In this document: piece after piece, positions 34,922 to 44,196 of the stretch | Layout: every line of letters starts with the position of its first letter | How positions within the stretch are numbered: the first letter of the stretch is position 1 | DNA from: CAVOAK01 sp963664465 | Lineage (GTDB): Bacteria > Pseudomonadota > Alphaproteobacteria > UBA8366 > CAVOAK01 | Direction: 5' to 3' | Length of the DNA stretch: 64,000 nucleotides | NCBI GenBank assembly: GCA_963664465.2 | Contig: CAXXSU010000006.1 | Span: forward strand, 186,001-250,000 | Notes under the pieces: generated by a model | Database searches by the model: none | What the model was told of the DNA's origin: nothing | What the model saw: the letters and a program-made list of their open reading frames with translations, nothing else | Position numbers and translations under genes: made by a program

Positions 34922-36163
34922 CTAATTCGGCATCTGATCGACCAGCTTTTTCAATTGGCGCAAACAGGATTTCCGGTCAGCGCTGAATCCACCATCGATC
35001 CACCAATCTTCCACCGTCCGCAATACACCGCCGACCTTTGGTCCGTTGCGCACTCCCCGCGCCATCACATCGTCGCCGCCTACCGGGAGAAGTTTTGGCT
35101 GCCAGTTGTCGCTATCGGCAACGAGCGCGGACCAGCCGTCGTCGGAATCCGCTCCGGCCCAGCCAATAAGTGCCGCGTCGCGAAATTCTCGGGCACCGAC
35201 CCGATAGAGCAAGGCTGCGCGTTCGGCGTCGTTCAACGTGGGTTGGACCGAGGATCCATTCTCGGCAATCGTTTTCAAACGGTCGCCCTGGTCGTTTGAA
35301 AGCCGCAGTCGCGCCGCGAACGCGCCAAGATCCGTGCTATCCAACGCCAACACCGCCGCAAGCCGACGTAGAGGATCGATGATCTCTTGCGTTGTTTCCA
35401 AATCCACGAGCCTGGACAACCTATCGAATTTCGTTGCCTCGGGCAGGAAATGATCGAGGATGCCCTCGTCGTGCATCAGGCGCATGACATCGCCAGCGGT
35501 CCGCGCCTCCAACATCTTCAGCAACTCCGTGCGCACGCGCTCGGCCGAGAGTTGGGACAGCAGCGGCGCCATTTCGCGGCATGCGGTTAGCGCCTCTTCG
35601 TCTGCGGGCGGCTGACCGTAATGCGCGAAGAAACGAAAGTATCTGAGAAGCCTAAGTACATCTTCGCCAATTCGGGCCTTTGCCGTGCCAACGAACCGCA
35701 CGCGATGCGCTGATAAATCGTCAAGTCCACCGAACGGATCGTGCAGTATTCCGTTCGGTTCGAGCGAAATTGCGTTGATCGTAAAGTCGCGACGCGATGC
35801 GTCTACTGTCCAATCGTCGGTAAATTCGACCTTCGCATGCCGACCGTTGGTTTCAATGTCCCGTCGAAGGGTCGTAATTTCAACAGGTTTACCGCCGACG
35901 ACCGCCGTTACGGTGCCGTGAGCGATTCCCGTCGGGATGACCTTTATTTGCGATGCGTCAAGCAGCCCGACAACGCGATCAGGCGGTGCTCCGGTGGCGA
36001 GGTCGATATCCCTGATCTGTCGCCCGAGCACCGCATCCCGGACGCAGCCGCCAACGAACCTAACTTCGGCGCCACCTTCGGTAAGTATTTCAAGTACGGA
36101 CAGCGCTTCCGGCGACGACATCCACGGCTGGGGCGCTAGGCGACTAACCGTGCCGTCACTCAA
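34922..36163 (-). CDS. cca: CCA tRNA nucleotidyltransferase
   Basis: A class II nucleotidyltransferase that adds or repairs the 3' CCA of tRNAs. Features are VRFVGGCVRDAVLGR with the Asp pair in IRDIDLATGAPP, TTLRRDIETNGRHAKVEFTDDW, SRRDFTINAI (catalytic head), FVGTAKARIGEDVLRLLRYFRF and a helical body. TTG 36163, overlapping the DUF6111 stop, gives SDGTVSRLAPQPWMSSPEA and keeps the conserved LAPQPW. ATG 36121 is a shorter alternative and TTG 36196 a longer one. No HD domain was seen. Confidence 0.93.
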   Translation of the reverse strand: MSDGTVSRLAPQPWMSSPEALSVLEILTEGGAEVRFVGGCVRDAVLGRQIRDIDLATGAPPDRVVGLLDASQIKVIPTGIAHGTVTAVVGGKPVEITTLRRDIETNGRHAKVEFTDDWTVDASRRDFTINAISLEPNGILHDPFGGLDDLSAHRVRFVGTAKARIGEDVLRLLRYFRFFAHYGQPPADEEALTACREMAPLLSQLSAERVRTELLKMLEARTAGDVMRLMHDEGILDHFLPEATKFDRLSRLVDLETTQEIIDPLRRLAAVLALDSTDLGAFAARLRLSNDQGDRLKTIAENGSSVQPTLNDAERAALLYRVGAREFRDAALIGWAGADSDDGWSALVADSDNWQPKLLPVGGDDVMARGVRNGPKVGGVLRTVEDWWIDGGFSADRKSCLRQLKKLVDQMPN

Positions 36164-36440
36164 CCTTCGAAAAGGGAATGATCTTCCCTCCCTCAAGCCG
36201 CGGCGCCTGGCCGATCGATCCAGTTCCTTCAGGCGCGAGCACGGCGACGAAAATCAACGTCGCTGCGCATAGTGCGATGCCCGACATCGACAGCCAGGAC
36301 CAGGGAAGCTCGTGCCAGTTCGGCGCTGCGGCGTCTTCCTGCCTCGCTTTGCGGACGCGCCACGAGAACCAGACCCACGTCACATAAACAAGGAACGGCG
36401 CGATAAGCGGCAAGACAATTGTAAAAAATTTGCGCGTCAT
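36156..36440 (-). CDS. DUF6111 family small membrane protein
   Basis: A 94-residue protein with two hydrophobic helices: about 5-25 (FFTIVLPLIAPFLVYVTWVWF) and 50-67 (LSMSGIALCAATLIFVAVL). It ends in IGQAPRLEGGKIIPF, typical of DUF6111 proteins that lie between a Nudix gene and cca in alphaproteobacteria. Function unknown. Its ATG overlaps the stop of the Nudix gene by 4 bp and its stop overlaps the likely cca start, so all three are one operon. Confidence 0.85.
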   Translation of the reverse strand: MTRKFFTIVLPLIAPFLVYVTWVWFSWRVRKARQEDAAAPNWHELPWSWLSMSGIALCAATLIFVAVLAPEGTGSIGQAPRLEGGKIIPFSKVE

Positions 36441-37027
36441 TTTTCCTGAAGAACTTGTGCGAGATTTACGAGCATTCCGGCCGTCGCACCCCAGACTATG
36501 CGGTCTTCGTACGTCAGAACATAGAAATTCCGTCGCTTCCCTTCGTGAAGACGCGCACGCTGTTCGTAGTTGGCAGGATTTGCGGCGTAAGCGAGCGGCA
36601 GTTCGAAGACCTCTGCGACCTCTGCCGGATTCGGTTGGACATCGATCGGCGGTCGAACCAGGCCGACGATGGGCGTGATGTGAAATCCCGTGCGCGTGAT
36701 ATAGACGTCGAGCTCACTGACTATGTTCACCCGCTGTGGCGACAGTCCGACCTCTTCCTGCGCTTCCCGCAATGCTGCGGCCGCCGGTCCGGCGTCTGTC
36801 GCATCGATACGCCCGCCGGGAAAGCTGATCTGGCCTGGGTGATCGGGCAGGTGCTGCGAGCGTTCGGTCAACATCACCGTGACCCCGTCACGCCGGTCGA
36901 TTAGGGGAACCAGTACAGCTGCGGGTATCAGCGTATCTTGCGTCGTCATACCCGGATTGAGATCGTGATCGCCGCGGCGCGGAGCGTTTGCCAGCGAATT
37001 GCGACGCGCAAGCTCGACCGCATTCAT
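36437..37027 (-). CDS. Nudix hydrolase, CoA pyrophosphatase type
   Basis: A 196-residue Nudix protein. The CoA-pyrophosphatase signature (LPDHPGQISFPGGRIDATD) directly precedes the Nudix catalytic helix (ALREAQEEVGL). These enzymes split CoA or acyl-CoA to 3',5'-ADP and phosphopantetheine. ATG 37027 (MNAVELARRN) is favoured; the open frame begins at 37090. First gene of a three-gene unit with DUF6111 and cca. The 240 bp between it and moxR hold no recognised gene. Confidence 0.9.
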   Translation of the reverse strand: MNAVELARRNSLANAPRRGDHDLNPGMTTQDTLIPAAVLVPLIDRRDGVTVMLTERSQHLPDHPGQISFPGGRIDATDAGPAAAALREAQEEVGLSPQRVNIVSELDVYITRTGFHITPIVGLVRPPIDVQPNPAEVAEVFELPLAYAANPANYEQRARLHEGKRRNFYVLTYEDRIVWGATAGMLVNLAQVLQEK

Positions 37028-37269
37028 TTTCGCAACCAGGATATCCCAATGCACGCGCTGTATCCTAAATTCCACCGCATGTGAGTGCACGGCGGCGATC
37101 GCAGATGACTAAAGTTTCTCGTTGGGTCGATGCCGACGGATACGCCCGAAAATACAGTGCGGCGTCGAACGGCACCAATTCGCCGAGATCAAAGAAATTC
37201 GGGGGTTGCGTGGGCACCTTTCGGGCCTCATGCTTTGCCAAACTTGTCAGATAAATGGGAGAATAGGTT

Positions 37270-38295
37270 GTGAGTCCAACCGATGCCAGCCCTGCCACGC
37301 ATGGCGATGACGACGCCGGTCGACAATTTATTGACGAAATGCAGCGGATTGGCCGGCGATTGGCCGAAGCGCGCGAACAAGTTGGTCGTGTGATATTCGG
37401 CCAAACCGAAGTCGTCGATCAGACACTCATTACCTTGCTTTGTGGCGGGCACGCGTTGCTGATCGGCGTTCCCGGCCTCGGCAAGACACGCCTAGTGGAA
37501 ACATTGGGGCAGGTGCTCGGTCTCGACGACAGGCGGGTGCAATTTACGCCTGATTTGATGCCGGCCGACATTTTAGGGTCGGAAGTGCTTGAGGAGTCTG
37601 AAAGCGGACAGCGTCATTTCCGTTTTATTAAGGGGCCTGTGTTCTGCCAGCTCCTAATGGCCGACGAAATCAACCGTGCCAGCCCTCGTACGCAATCGGC
37701 GCTACTCCAGGCAATGCAAGAGCAACGCGTAACTGTAGCTGGACACAATCACATTCTTCCAAGTCCTTTCCATGTGCTTGCGACGCAAAATCCGCTTGAA
37801 CACGAAGGCACCTACCCGCTACCCGAAGCGCAACTCGACCGATTTCTACTGCAGGTCGACGTTGGTTATCCCGAGATCGAGTCGGAACGTCGAATGATGT
37901 TGATTACGACGGGCGACGCGCAGGATCCGCCATCCGCGGTGTTTTCCAGCGAGGAACTTATCGCGGCTCAACTTCTTGTCCGGCGAATCCCCGTCGGCGA
38001 GAGCGTTGTCGAAGCAATCCTTCAGATCGTTCGTGCTGGGCGCCCCGAAACAAGCGACATCCCGGACGTGATCGCTCATGTCCATTGGGGTCCCGGCCCT
38101 CGCGCAAGCCAGGCTCTAATGCTGTCGAGCCGAGCGCGCGCGCTCATCGACGGGCGGTTGGCGCCGTCGGTCGACGACGTTATTGCCCTCGCGGGTCCAG
38201 TATTACGCCATCGGATGGCATTGAACTTTGCGGCCCGCGCCGAAGGGCTAACGGTCGATCATATTATCAAACTCGTGTGCCAACCGTTGACCTGA
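37270..38295 (+). CDS. MoxR-family AAA ATPase
   Basis: A 341-residue AAA+ ATPase of the MoxR group, chaperones thought to load metal ions or cofactors into, or mature, partner vWA-domain proteins. Walker A is GVPGLGKT, Walker B LLMADEINRA with sensor 1 ATQNPLEHEGTYPLPEAQLDRF, and a helical lid with GPRASQAL. The start is GTG 37270. It heads a four-gene set with DUF58, BatA/DUF4159 and a second vWA membrane protein, the conserved MoxR gene neighbourhood. Confidence 0.95.
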   Translation: MSPTDASPATHGDDDAGRQFIDEMQRIGRRLAEAREQVGRVIFGQTEVVDQTLITLLCGGHALLIGVPGLGKTRLVETLGQVLGLDDRRVQFTPDLMPADILGSEVLEESESGQRHFRFIKGPVFCQLLMADEINRASPRTQSALLQAMQEQRVTVAGHNHILPSPFHVLATQNPLEHEGTYPLPEAQLDRFLLQVDVGYPEIESERRMMLITTGDAQDPPSAVFSSEELIAAQLLVRRIPVGESVVEAILQIVRAGRPETSDIPDVIAHVHWGPGPRASQALMLSSRARALIDGRLAPSVDDVIALAGPVLRHRMALNFAARAEGLTVDHIIKLVCQPLT

Positions 38296-38340
38296 CCTCG
38301 AGGTTCGACCCGTCTCCAATTTATTGGTATCACTTCGACA

Positions 38341-39228
38341 ATGGCTGCTACTGTCCACTATCTGAAGACCCGACAGCGCGCAGAGCAGGTCGCATCCACA
38401 CTTCCGCCGCTGCTCATCGCTGCGGACCGCGTTGCCGCAACCGTAGCGCAAGGCGTCCACGGTCGGCGCCGCGTAGGTCAGGGTGAGACTTTTTGGCAGT
38501 TCAGACGATATCAACCCGGCGATTCAGCGAGCGCTATCGATTGGCGGCAGTCTGGCAAGAGCCAAGCCGTGTTCATTCGCGAGACCGAATGGGAGGCGGC
38601 GCAGAGCGTATGGCTGTGGCATGACACCTCGCCTTCCATGGACTATCGATCGAGCGAACAACTGCCAACCAAGGCTGACCGCGCGGCGCTATTACTGCTT
38701 GCGACTGCATCAATCATGATGCGCGGCGGTGAGCGCTTCACGTTGCTTGGTGCCGGGCTCCCGCCCGCGAGCGGCAAGTCTGCATTCAACCGGCTGGCCA
38801 ATGTGGTGTTGGCGGACGACAAAGCCGCCGAGAGTGCGCCGCCTTATGAGCAGTTGCCCCGGAACGCACAGGTGATCTTGTTCGGCGATCTTCTGGCGCC
38901 GCTTCCGCTCCTCGGTTCAGCCATCATGGAGATCGCCGCCCATGGCGTCGCCGGCCAAATGATACAGGTGCTGGATCCCGCGGAAGAAACGCTGCCGTTT
39001 CGAGGTCGTGTGCAGTTTTCAGACCTCGAAAGTGACTTGGATACGTTGATTGGGCGCGTGGAATCCGTTCGTGAGGGCTATATGCACCGCTTGGAAGAGC
39101 AGCGAGCGGGCTTGCGCAATATTGCACAGCGCGCCGGCTGGGGCTTTCATGTCCATCACACAAACAGCCCACCGGAGACGATGCTGTTGACGCTCTACAC
39201 GGTCCTCGCGCAAGTCGTCAGAGGCTAA
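38341..39228 (+). CDS. DUF58 domain-containing protein
   Basis: A 295-residue soluble protein with the DUF58 hallmark: GRRRVGQGETFWQFRRYQPGD then IDWRQSGKSQAVFIRE, followed by a vWA-like domain with a degenerate MIDAS segment (VWLWHDTSPSM, that is DxSxS-like). Partner of the MoxR ATPase 45 bp upstream. The biochemical role of DUF58 proteins is not established. Confidence 0.92.
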   Translation: MAATVHYLKTRQRAEQVASTLPPLLIAADRVAATVAQGVHGRRRVGQGETFWQFRRYQPGDSASAIDWRQSGKSQAVFIRETEWEAAQSVWLWHDTSPSMDYRSSEQLPTKADRAALLLLATASIMMRGGERFTLLGAGLPPASGKSAFNRLANVVLADDKAAESAPPYEQLPRNAQVILFGDLLAPLPLLGSAIMEIAAHGVAGQMIQVLDPAEETLPFRGRVQFSDLESDLDTLIGRVESVREGYMHRLEEQRAGLRNIAQRAGWGFHVHHTNSPPETMLLTLYTVLAQVVRG

Positions 39229-39232
39229 GGCG

Positions 39233-41968
39233 ATGCTTAAGTTTGGACCCATTGCCTTCGCCACCCCGTGGATACTGCTGGCGCTGGTAGTGCTCCCCGC
39301 CTTGTGGTGGCTGCTGCGGGTAACACCCCCGAGCCCGCGTCAAATTCGCTTTCCCGCCGTTCGCATGCTGTTGGGCCTCGAAAGCCCGGAAGAGACACCA
39401 TCACGAACTCCGCTTTGGCTTGTCATTCTCCGGCTTACTGCCGCGGCCTTGCTGATTATCGCACTCGCACATCCGCTGCTGAATCCCGGAGCCGACCTTA
39501 CGGGCAATGGTCCGATGATCGTCGTTGTCGACGATGGCTGGGCAGCAGCCCGCGACTGGCCGGCGCGCCAAAGGGCAATCGACCAGGTCCTCGATCAGGC
39601 GGACCGCAACGGACGTGCGGTGATCGTCCTCACGACCGCAGTGAACGAACAAGGACGGCCTCCCGCCGCGAGCAACGCGCTGCAACCTGCCGCGGCACGC
39701 AGCCTGGTCGAAGCGATAAGTCCAAAACCTTGGCCAACCGACAGGGCAGCGGCGATTAAGGCGATTCAAGATCTTGAATTATCCGGTCCGGCAGCTGCTG
39801 TTTGGCTGAGCGACGGCCTGGATGGCCCAGATGCCGTCTCGCTGGCCGAGCTGTTGCAACGCCTCGGTAGCCTGCGCGTCGTGCGCCCCGATGCAGCGGC
39901 TCTACCGCGCCTCGTGCTGCCGCCACCGGCCGACGAGCGGGCACTTAATGTAATTGTGCGGCGCGTCGAGGTCGATGTTGAGGCCGTGGCCGACTTGAGA
40001 GCTATCGCCGTCGACGGGCGCCTGCTCGCACGAGAGAGTGCGGTCTTTCCCGCTGGTGCAGCCAAAACCAATGTGACGTTTTCGTTGCCAGTTGAATTGC
40101 GCAATGAACTCGCGCGCATTGAAATCGAGGGGGAGGCAACCGCAGGCGCCGTGGTGCTACTCGATGAGCGCTGGCGCAGACGACCGATCGGGCTGTTAAC
40201 AAGCAGCGCGCTCGACCGTGGGCCTTCACTCTTGAATGAACTCTACTTTATCGATCGTGCAGTCGCGCCGTTCGGCGAAGTTCGCCAGGGCGACGTGTCG
40301 AGCCTGCTCGATGGTGGTAACGCGGTGACCATAATTCCCGACGGACATTCGCTGGGCGCAACCGATCGTACGCGTCTCGACAGTTGGATTCGCAATGGCG
40401 GCCTGGCCTTGCGATTTGCCGGTCCAAACCTCGCCCAGAGCAGTGAACGCGACCTGATACCCGTCGCCCTGCGTCGTGGCGGCCGCGCGCTCGAAGGCTC
40501 GATGCAATGGACGACGCCGGCCCGACTGGCACCGTTCGGCCGGGCGAGTCCCTTTTTCGGCCTAGTCATACCCGCGGACGTTACCGTCAGCCGCCAGGTT
40601 CTTGCCGAGCCAACGCTCGATTTGGGACAGAAGACTTGGGCGAAGCTGGCCGACGGGACTCCACTCGTTACCGCTGAACGACGCGGTGACGGTTGGCTGG
40701 TTCTGGTCCACACGACATCCAACACCGATTGGTCGAACTTGGCACTGTCCGGGTTATTTGTGGAGATGCTGCAGCGCATTGCGCGGATGAGCCGCGGTGT
40801 TGCTGGCGAAGGTGAACTTCCGTTGTCGCCTCTTGAACTGCTCGATGGATTCGGCAGGCTGGCGCTGCCGCCAGCGGCTGCACGGCCGATTGCAGCACAA
40901 GAGTTTGCCCTAGCAATTGTATCTCCGCAGACCCCACCCGGGTTTTACGGCACAGAAGAAACACGTCGTGCGCTTAATCTCGCGCCGAACCTTGCGACCT
41001 TAAGTCCACTCGACGGCCTGCCGATTGGCGTCGTTGTCGACGGCTATGAGGAAGCGAGCGAGGTCGATCTCAAACCGTCCATCCTCGCGATCGTCCTCAC
41101 GCTGCTGCTGGCCGATGCGATGATCGCGCTGGCTATGCGCGGTCTTGTGCCACACGGATTGCTTCGGTGGCGCGAGGGGATGGCGGCAATCATCGCTGCT
41201 GTGATGCTCACGACACTGCCGGTGTCCGAAGCGCGCGCGCAGTCGATTTCCAAAAGCGAGCAGGTCGGCCTCGACTCGACGCTCAGCACACATCTCGCCT
41301 ACGTGTTGACGGGAAATCGTAGTGTCGACGAAACTAGCCGTGCTGGACTCGAGGGCTTGAGCTTGACTCTAAACCTTCGCACCGCGATTGAGGCAGCGCC
41401 GCCAATCGGCGTGGATTTGGAATTCGACGAACTCGCGTTCTTTCCCCTTCTCTACTGGCCTGTCACTGCACGGCCTCCGACGCTGTCAACGGAAACGGTC
41501 AATCGCATCGGACGTTTTCTCGATGGCGGCGGCACGATCCTATTCGATACCCGACACCAGGGCGGAAGCAGTGGCCTTGGACCGTCCAGTCGCGCCCTGC
41601 GCAATTTGGCGCGCCGGCTCGGCGTGCCACAGCTTACGCCTATTCCTGCCGACCACGTGCTCACCAAATCCTTCTACCTCCTGCAGGACTTCCCCGGGCG
41701 CTGGGCGGGTGGCCGGGTTTGGATAGAGATACCGGGCGAAAACATCAACGACGGCGTGGCGCGTATCATCGTCGGCAGCAACGATTGGGCGAGCGCATGG
41801 GCGCTGGACCGGACCGGACAGCCGTTATTTCCAGTTGTCCCCGGAGGCGAGCGACAGCGGGAGATGGCGTTTCGGTTCGGCGTAAATCTGATGATGTACA
41901 CATTGACCGGAAACTATAAGTCGGATCAGGTCCATGTGCCGGCCATACTCGAACGGTTGGGGCAATAG
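39233..41968 (+). CDS. BatA-like/DUF4159 membrane protein
   Basis: A 911-residue protein with a BatA N-terminal domain of two helices (about 8-28, TPWILLALVVLPALWWLL; 63-80, VILRLTAAALLIIALA). A vWA-like domain follows (MIVVVDDGWAAARDWPARQ; no intact MIDAS DxSxS). Two more helices lie near 620-675 (ILAIVLTLLLADAMIALAM; AAIIAAVMLTTLPVSEARA). A C-terminal DUF4159 domain (from about 690; VDLEFDELAFFPLLYWPVT, GRFLDGGGTILFDTRHQ) is probably periplasmic. The BatA-DUF4159 fusion is common in alphaproteobacteria. It starts 4 bp after DUF58. Confidence 0.88.
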   Translation: MLKFGPIAFATPWILLALVVLPALWWLLRVTPPSPRQIRFPAVRMLLGLESPEETPSRTPLWLVILRLTAAALLIIALAHPLLNPGADLTGNGPMIVVVDDGWAAARDWPARQRAIDQVLDQADRNGRAVIVLTTAVNEQGRPPAASNALQPAAARSLVEAISPKPWPTDRAAAIKAIQDLELSGPAAAVWLSDGLDGPDAVSLAELLQRLGSLRVVRPDAAALPRLVLPPPADERALNVIVRRVEVDVEAVADLRAIAVDGRLLARESAVFPAGAAKTNVTFSLPVELRNELARIEIEGEATAGAVVLLDERWRRRPIGLLTSSALDRGPSLLNELYFIDRAVAPFGEVRQGDVSSLLDGGNAVTIIPDGHSLGATDRTRLDSWIRNGGLALRFAGPNLAQSSERDLIPVALRRGGRALEGSMQWTTPARLAPFGRASPFFGLVIPADVTVSRQVLAEPTLDLGQKTWAKLADGTPLVTAERRGDGWLVLVHTTSNTDWSNLALSGLFVEMLQRIARMSRGVAGEGELPLSPLELLDGFGRLALPPAAARPIAAQEFALAIVSPQTPPGFYGTEETRRALNLAPNLATLSPLDGLPIGVVVDGYEEASEVDLKPSILAIVLTLLLADAMIALAMRGLVPHGLLRWREGMAAIIAAVMLTTLPVSEARAQSISKSEQVGLDSTLSTHLAYVLTGNRSVDETSRAGLEGLSLTLNLRTAIEAAPPIGVDLEFDELAFFPLLYWPVTARPPTLSTETVNRIGRFLDGGGTILFDTRHQGGSSGLGPSSRALRNLARRLGVPQLTPIPADHVLTKSFYLLQDFPGRWAGGRVWIEIPGENINDGVARIIVGSNDWASAWALDRTGQPLFPVVPGGERQREMAFRFGVNLMMYTLTGNYKSDQVHVPAILERLGQ

Positions 41969-41971
41969 GCG

Positions 41972-44071
41972 ATGGGCGGCACGACAATAGGCATCGCTCC
42001 CCTTCTCCCCTGGGCGGTAATCGCGCCGTTGGGCGTTGTCGGACTGGGACTGTTTCTATACGCGGCCTATCGGCGCGCGACGGGCGCCTTATGGCGTGGT
42101 CTCGCAGCAGTGTCACTCGTTGCCGCCCTTATCAATCCGGCGATTGTCGACGAGCAACGCAAGCCGCTGAAAGATGTTGCCGCTATCGTCGTCGATTCGA
42201 CGCCGAGCCAGAGCGCAGGTGCGCGTACCGAACAGACCGAGCTCGCCCTTAGCGAGCTGCAGCGTCGACTCAAGGTCATGGAGGATACGCTCGAAGTGCG
42301 GACGATCCGGATCGAACATGATTCTGTCGCGTCTGCCAGCGAGGGAACCCGGCTATTCGGGCCGTTGACGAGATTGTTGAGCGATGTACCGCCGCGACGT
42401 CTTGCTGGCGCAGTTATCCTTACCGACGGTCAGGTGCACGATATCCCCGATAACCTGCGCGCCGCAGGCCTCCCCGCGCCAGTTCATGCACTCCTCACCG
42501 GAGATCCCGACGAAGGCGACCGGCGTCTCGTAGTCCTGGAAGCTCCGAGCTACGGCATTGTCGGCAAGGAACTGCTGATGACGGTACGCGTTGAAGACAG
42601 CGGCGGTCCAGACACAGACAAGCCCAGACTCGCAAAGCTCACAGTCCGCCTAAACGGCACCGACTCAGGAACTCACGAATTACGTGTCGGCAAAGATGCC
42701 ACATTCGCCGTTACCCTCGACCACCGCGGCCTGTCCGTCCTCGAACTCTCGGTAGAACGCGGGCCCAGGGAATTGACGCTGAGCAACAACCGCGCCGTCG
42801 TGCAGCTCAACGGTGTGCAGGATCGATTGCGGGTATTATTGGTCTCAGGCGAACCCCACGCCGGCGAACGCACGTGGCGGAACCTTCTTAAGTCTGACCC
42901 TTCGGTCGACCTTATTCATTTCACGATTCTGCGGCCACCCGAAAAACAGGACGGGACGCCCATCAACGAGCTGTCGTTGATTTCGTTTCCAACACGCGAG
43001 CTGTTCGAGGTTAAGATCGACGAGTTCGACTTGGTGATCTTCGATCGTTATCGGCGGCGCGGTGTGTTGCCGCCGGTGTATCTTCAAAACATCGCCGATT
43101 ACGTAGCTCGAGGCGGCGCGCTGCTGGAGGCGGTCGGACCGACATTCGCCGGCCCGTTCAGTATATTTCGAACACCGCTTGGCGAAGTTCTGCCGGGTGA
43201 ACCCACCGGCGCCATCTTCGAACGACGCTTTAGACCGCAGATCACGGAAATGGGACTCCGGCATCCGGTGACCATGCGCCTGCCCGGCGGGCCCGCTCTG
43301 TCAAATGGAAAAGGTTTCGGTGAGCCCGGCTGGGGTCGCTGGTTCCGTCAAATCGACACCGAGGCGAAGCGCGGACGTGTTCTGATGTCGGGTGTGGAGG
43401 ATCGGCCGCTGCTGATACTCGACCGGGTTGGTGATGGCCGCGTCGCACAGCTCAACAGCGATCATATATGGCTATGGGCGCGCGGCTTCGAGGGTGGTGG
43501 CCCGCAGGCAGAATTGTTGCGGCGGCTTGCGCACTGGCTGATGAAGGAGCCCGAACTGGAGGAGAACGACCTGCGTGCCCATGTCGTCAACGACAGATTG
43601 GAGATCGTCCGGCGAAATGTGGATCGCCAGGAGAAGGGCATCGAGATCACTCTTCCCGATGGCAGTCAGCTCATCGTACGCCCAGAGGAGAGTTCACCGG
43701 GTGAGTATCGGGCAAGCCTGCCAATCAATGCAGCTGGCCTTTATCGCATCAGCGACGGTGATCGGGTGACCATGGCAGCCGCCGGGGCGCTTAATTCTCT
43801 CGAGTTGGCCGACATGCGCGCCAGCGCGGACCTGATTGCGCCTGCGCTCGCGGACGTCGGCGGCGTCGTACGCTGGCTCAACGAAGGTTTGCCGCAGATC
43901 CGCAGCGTGCGCCCCGGCCGCCGGGCCGCGGGCCAAGGCTGGATCGGTCTAATTGCAAATGGCGACTATGTGGTGACAGGTATAAGCCAGATACCTTTGA
44001 TGCCTGCGCTACTTCTTCTGTTTCTTGCATTGGGAGCCACCGCGGCTGCGTGGCGAAGAGAAGGCGAGTAG
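41972..44071 (+). CDS. Large membrane protein with vWA and class I amidotransferase-like domains
   Basis: A 699-residue protein, fourth of the MoxR set. Helices lie at about 10-55 (WAVIAPLGVVGLGLFLYAAY; LWRGLAAVSLVAALINPAI), and a last one near 668-690 (MPALLLLFLALGATAAAW). Between are a vWA-like part (DVAAIVVDSTPSQSAG), a beta-sandwich region, and a glutamine-amidotransferase-like fold (DRLRVLLVSGEPHAGERTW; NIADYVARGGALLEAVGP) with no catalytic Cys visible, so a non-catalytic domain is likely. Function unknown; expected to act in the envelope with its neighbours. Confidence 0.85.
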   Translation: MGGTTIGIAPLLPWAVIAPLGVVGLGLFLYAAYRRATGALWRGLAAVSLVAALINPAIVDEQRKPLKDVAAIVVDSTPSQSAGARTEQTELALSELQRRLKVMEDTLEVRTIRIEHDSVASASEGTRLFGPLTRLLSDVPPRRLAGAVILTDGQVHDIPDNLRAAGLPAPVHALLTGDPDEGDRRLVVLEAPSYGIVGKELLMTVRVEDSGGPDTDKPRLAKLTVRLNGTDSGTHELRVGKDATFAVTLDHRGLSVLELSVERGPRELTLSNNRAVVQLNGVQDRLRVLLVSGEPHAGERTWRNLLKSDPSVDLIHFTILRPPEKQDGTPINELSLISFPTRELFEVKIDEFDLVIFDRYRRRGVLPPVYLQNIADYVARGGALLEAVGPTFAGPFSIFRTPLGEVLPGEPTGAIFERRFRPQITEMGLRHPVTMRLPGGPALSNGKGFGEPGWGRWFRQIDTEAKRGRVLMSGVEDRPLLILDRVGDGRVAQLNSDHIWLWARGFEGGGPQAELLRRLAHWLMKEPELEENDLRAHVVNDRLEIVRRNVDRQEKGIEITLPDGSQLIVRPEESSPGEYRASLPINAAGLYRISDGDRVTMAAAGALNSLELADMRASADLIAPALADVGGVVRWLNEGLPQIRSVRPGRRAAGQGWIGLIANGDYVVTGISQIPLMPALLLLFLALGATAAAWRREGE

Positions 44072-44104
44072 CAGCGAGCCTTACCGCAGCGATCACTCGC
44101 TGCT
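44070..44104. terminator. Hairpin at the end of the MoxR-type cluster
   Basis: AGCAGCGAG (44070-44078) and CTCGCTGCT (44096-44104) form a perfect 9-bp stem with a 17-nt loop, starting within the stop codon of the preceding gene. No T-run follows, so it may slow decay rather than terminate. Confidence 0.4.
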
Positions 44105-44196
44105 ATGTTCGTATTTCGGCACCGGTTCTCGCTCGTCGAGCGCAACTCCGACGCCGATCAGCGAGAGCGATTGCCCCACAATAGGGAACCGATTCG

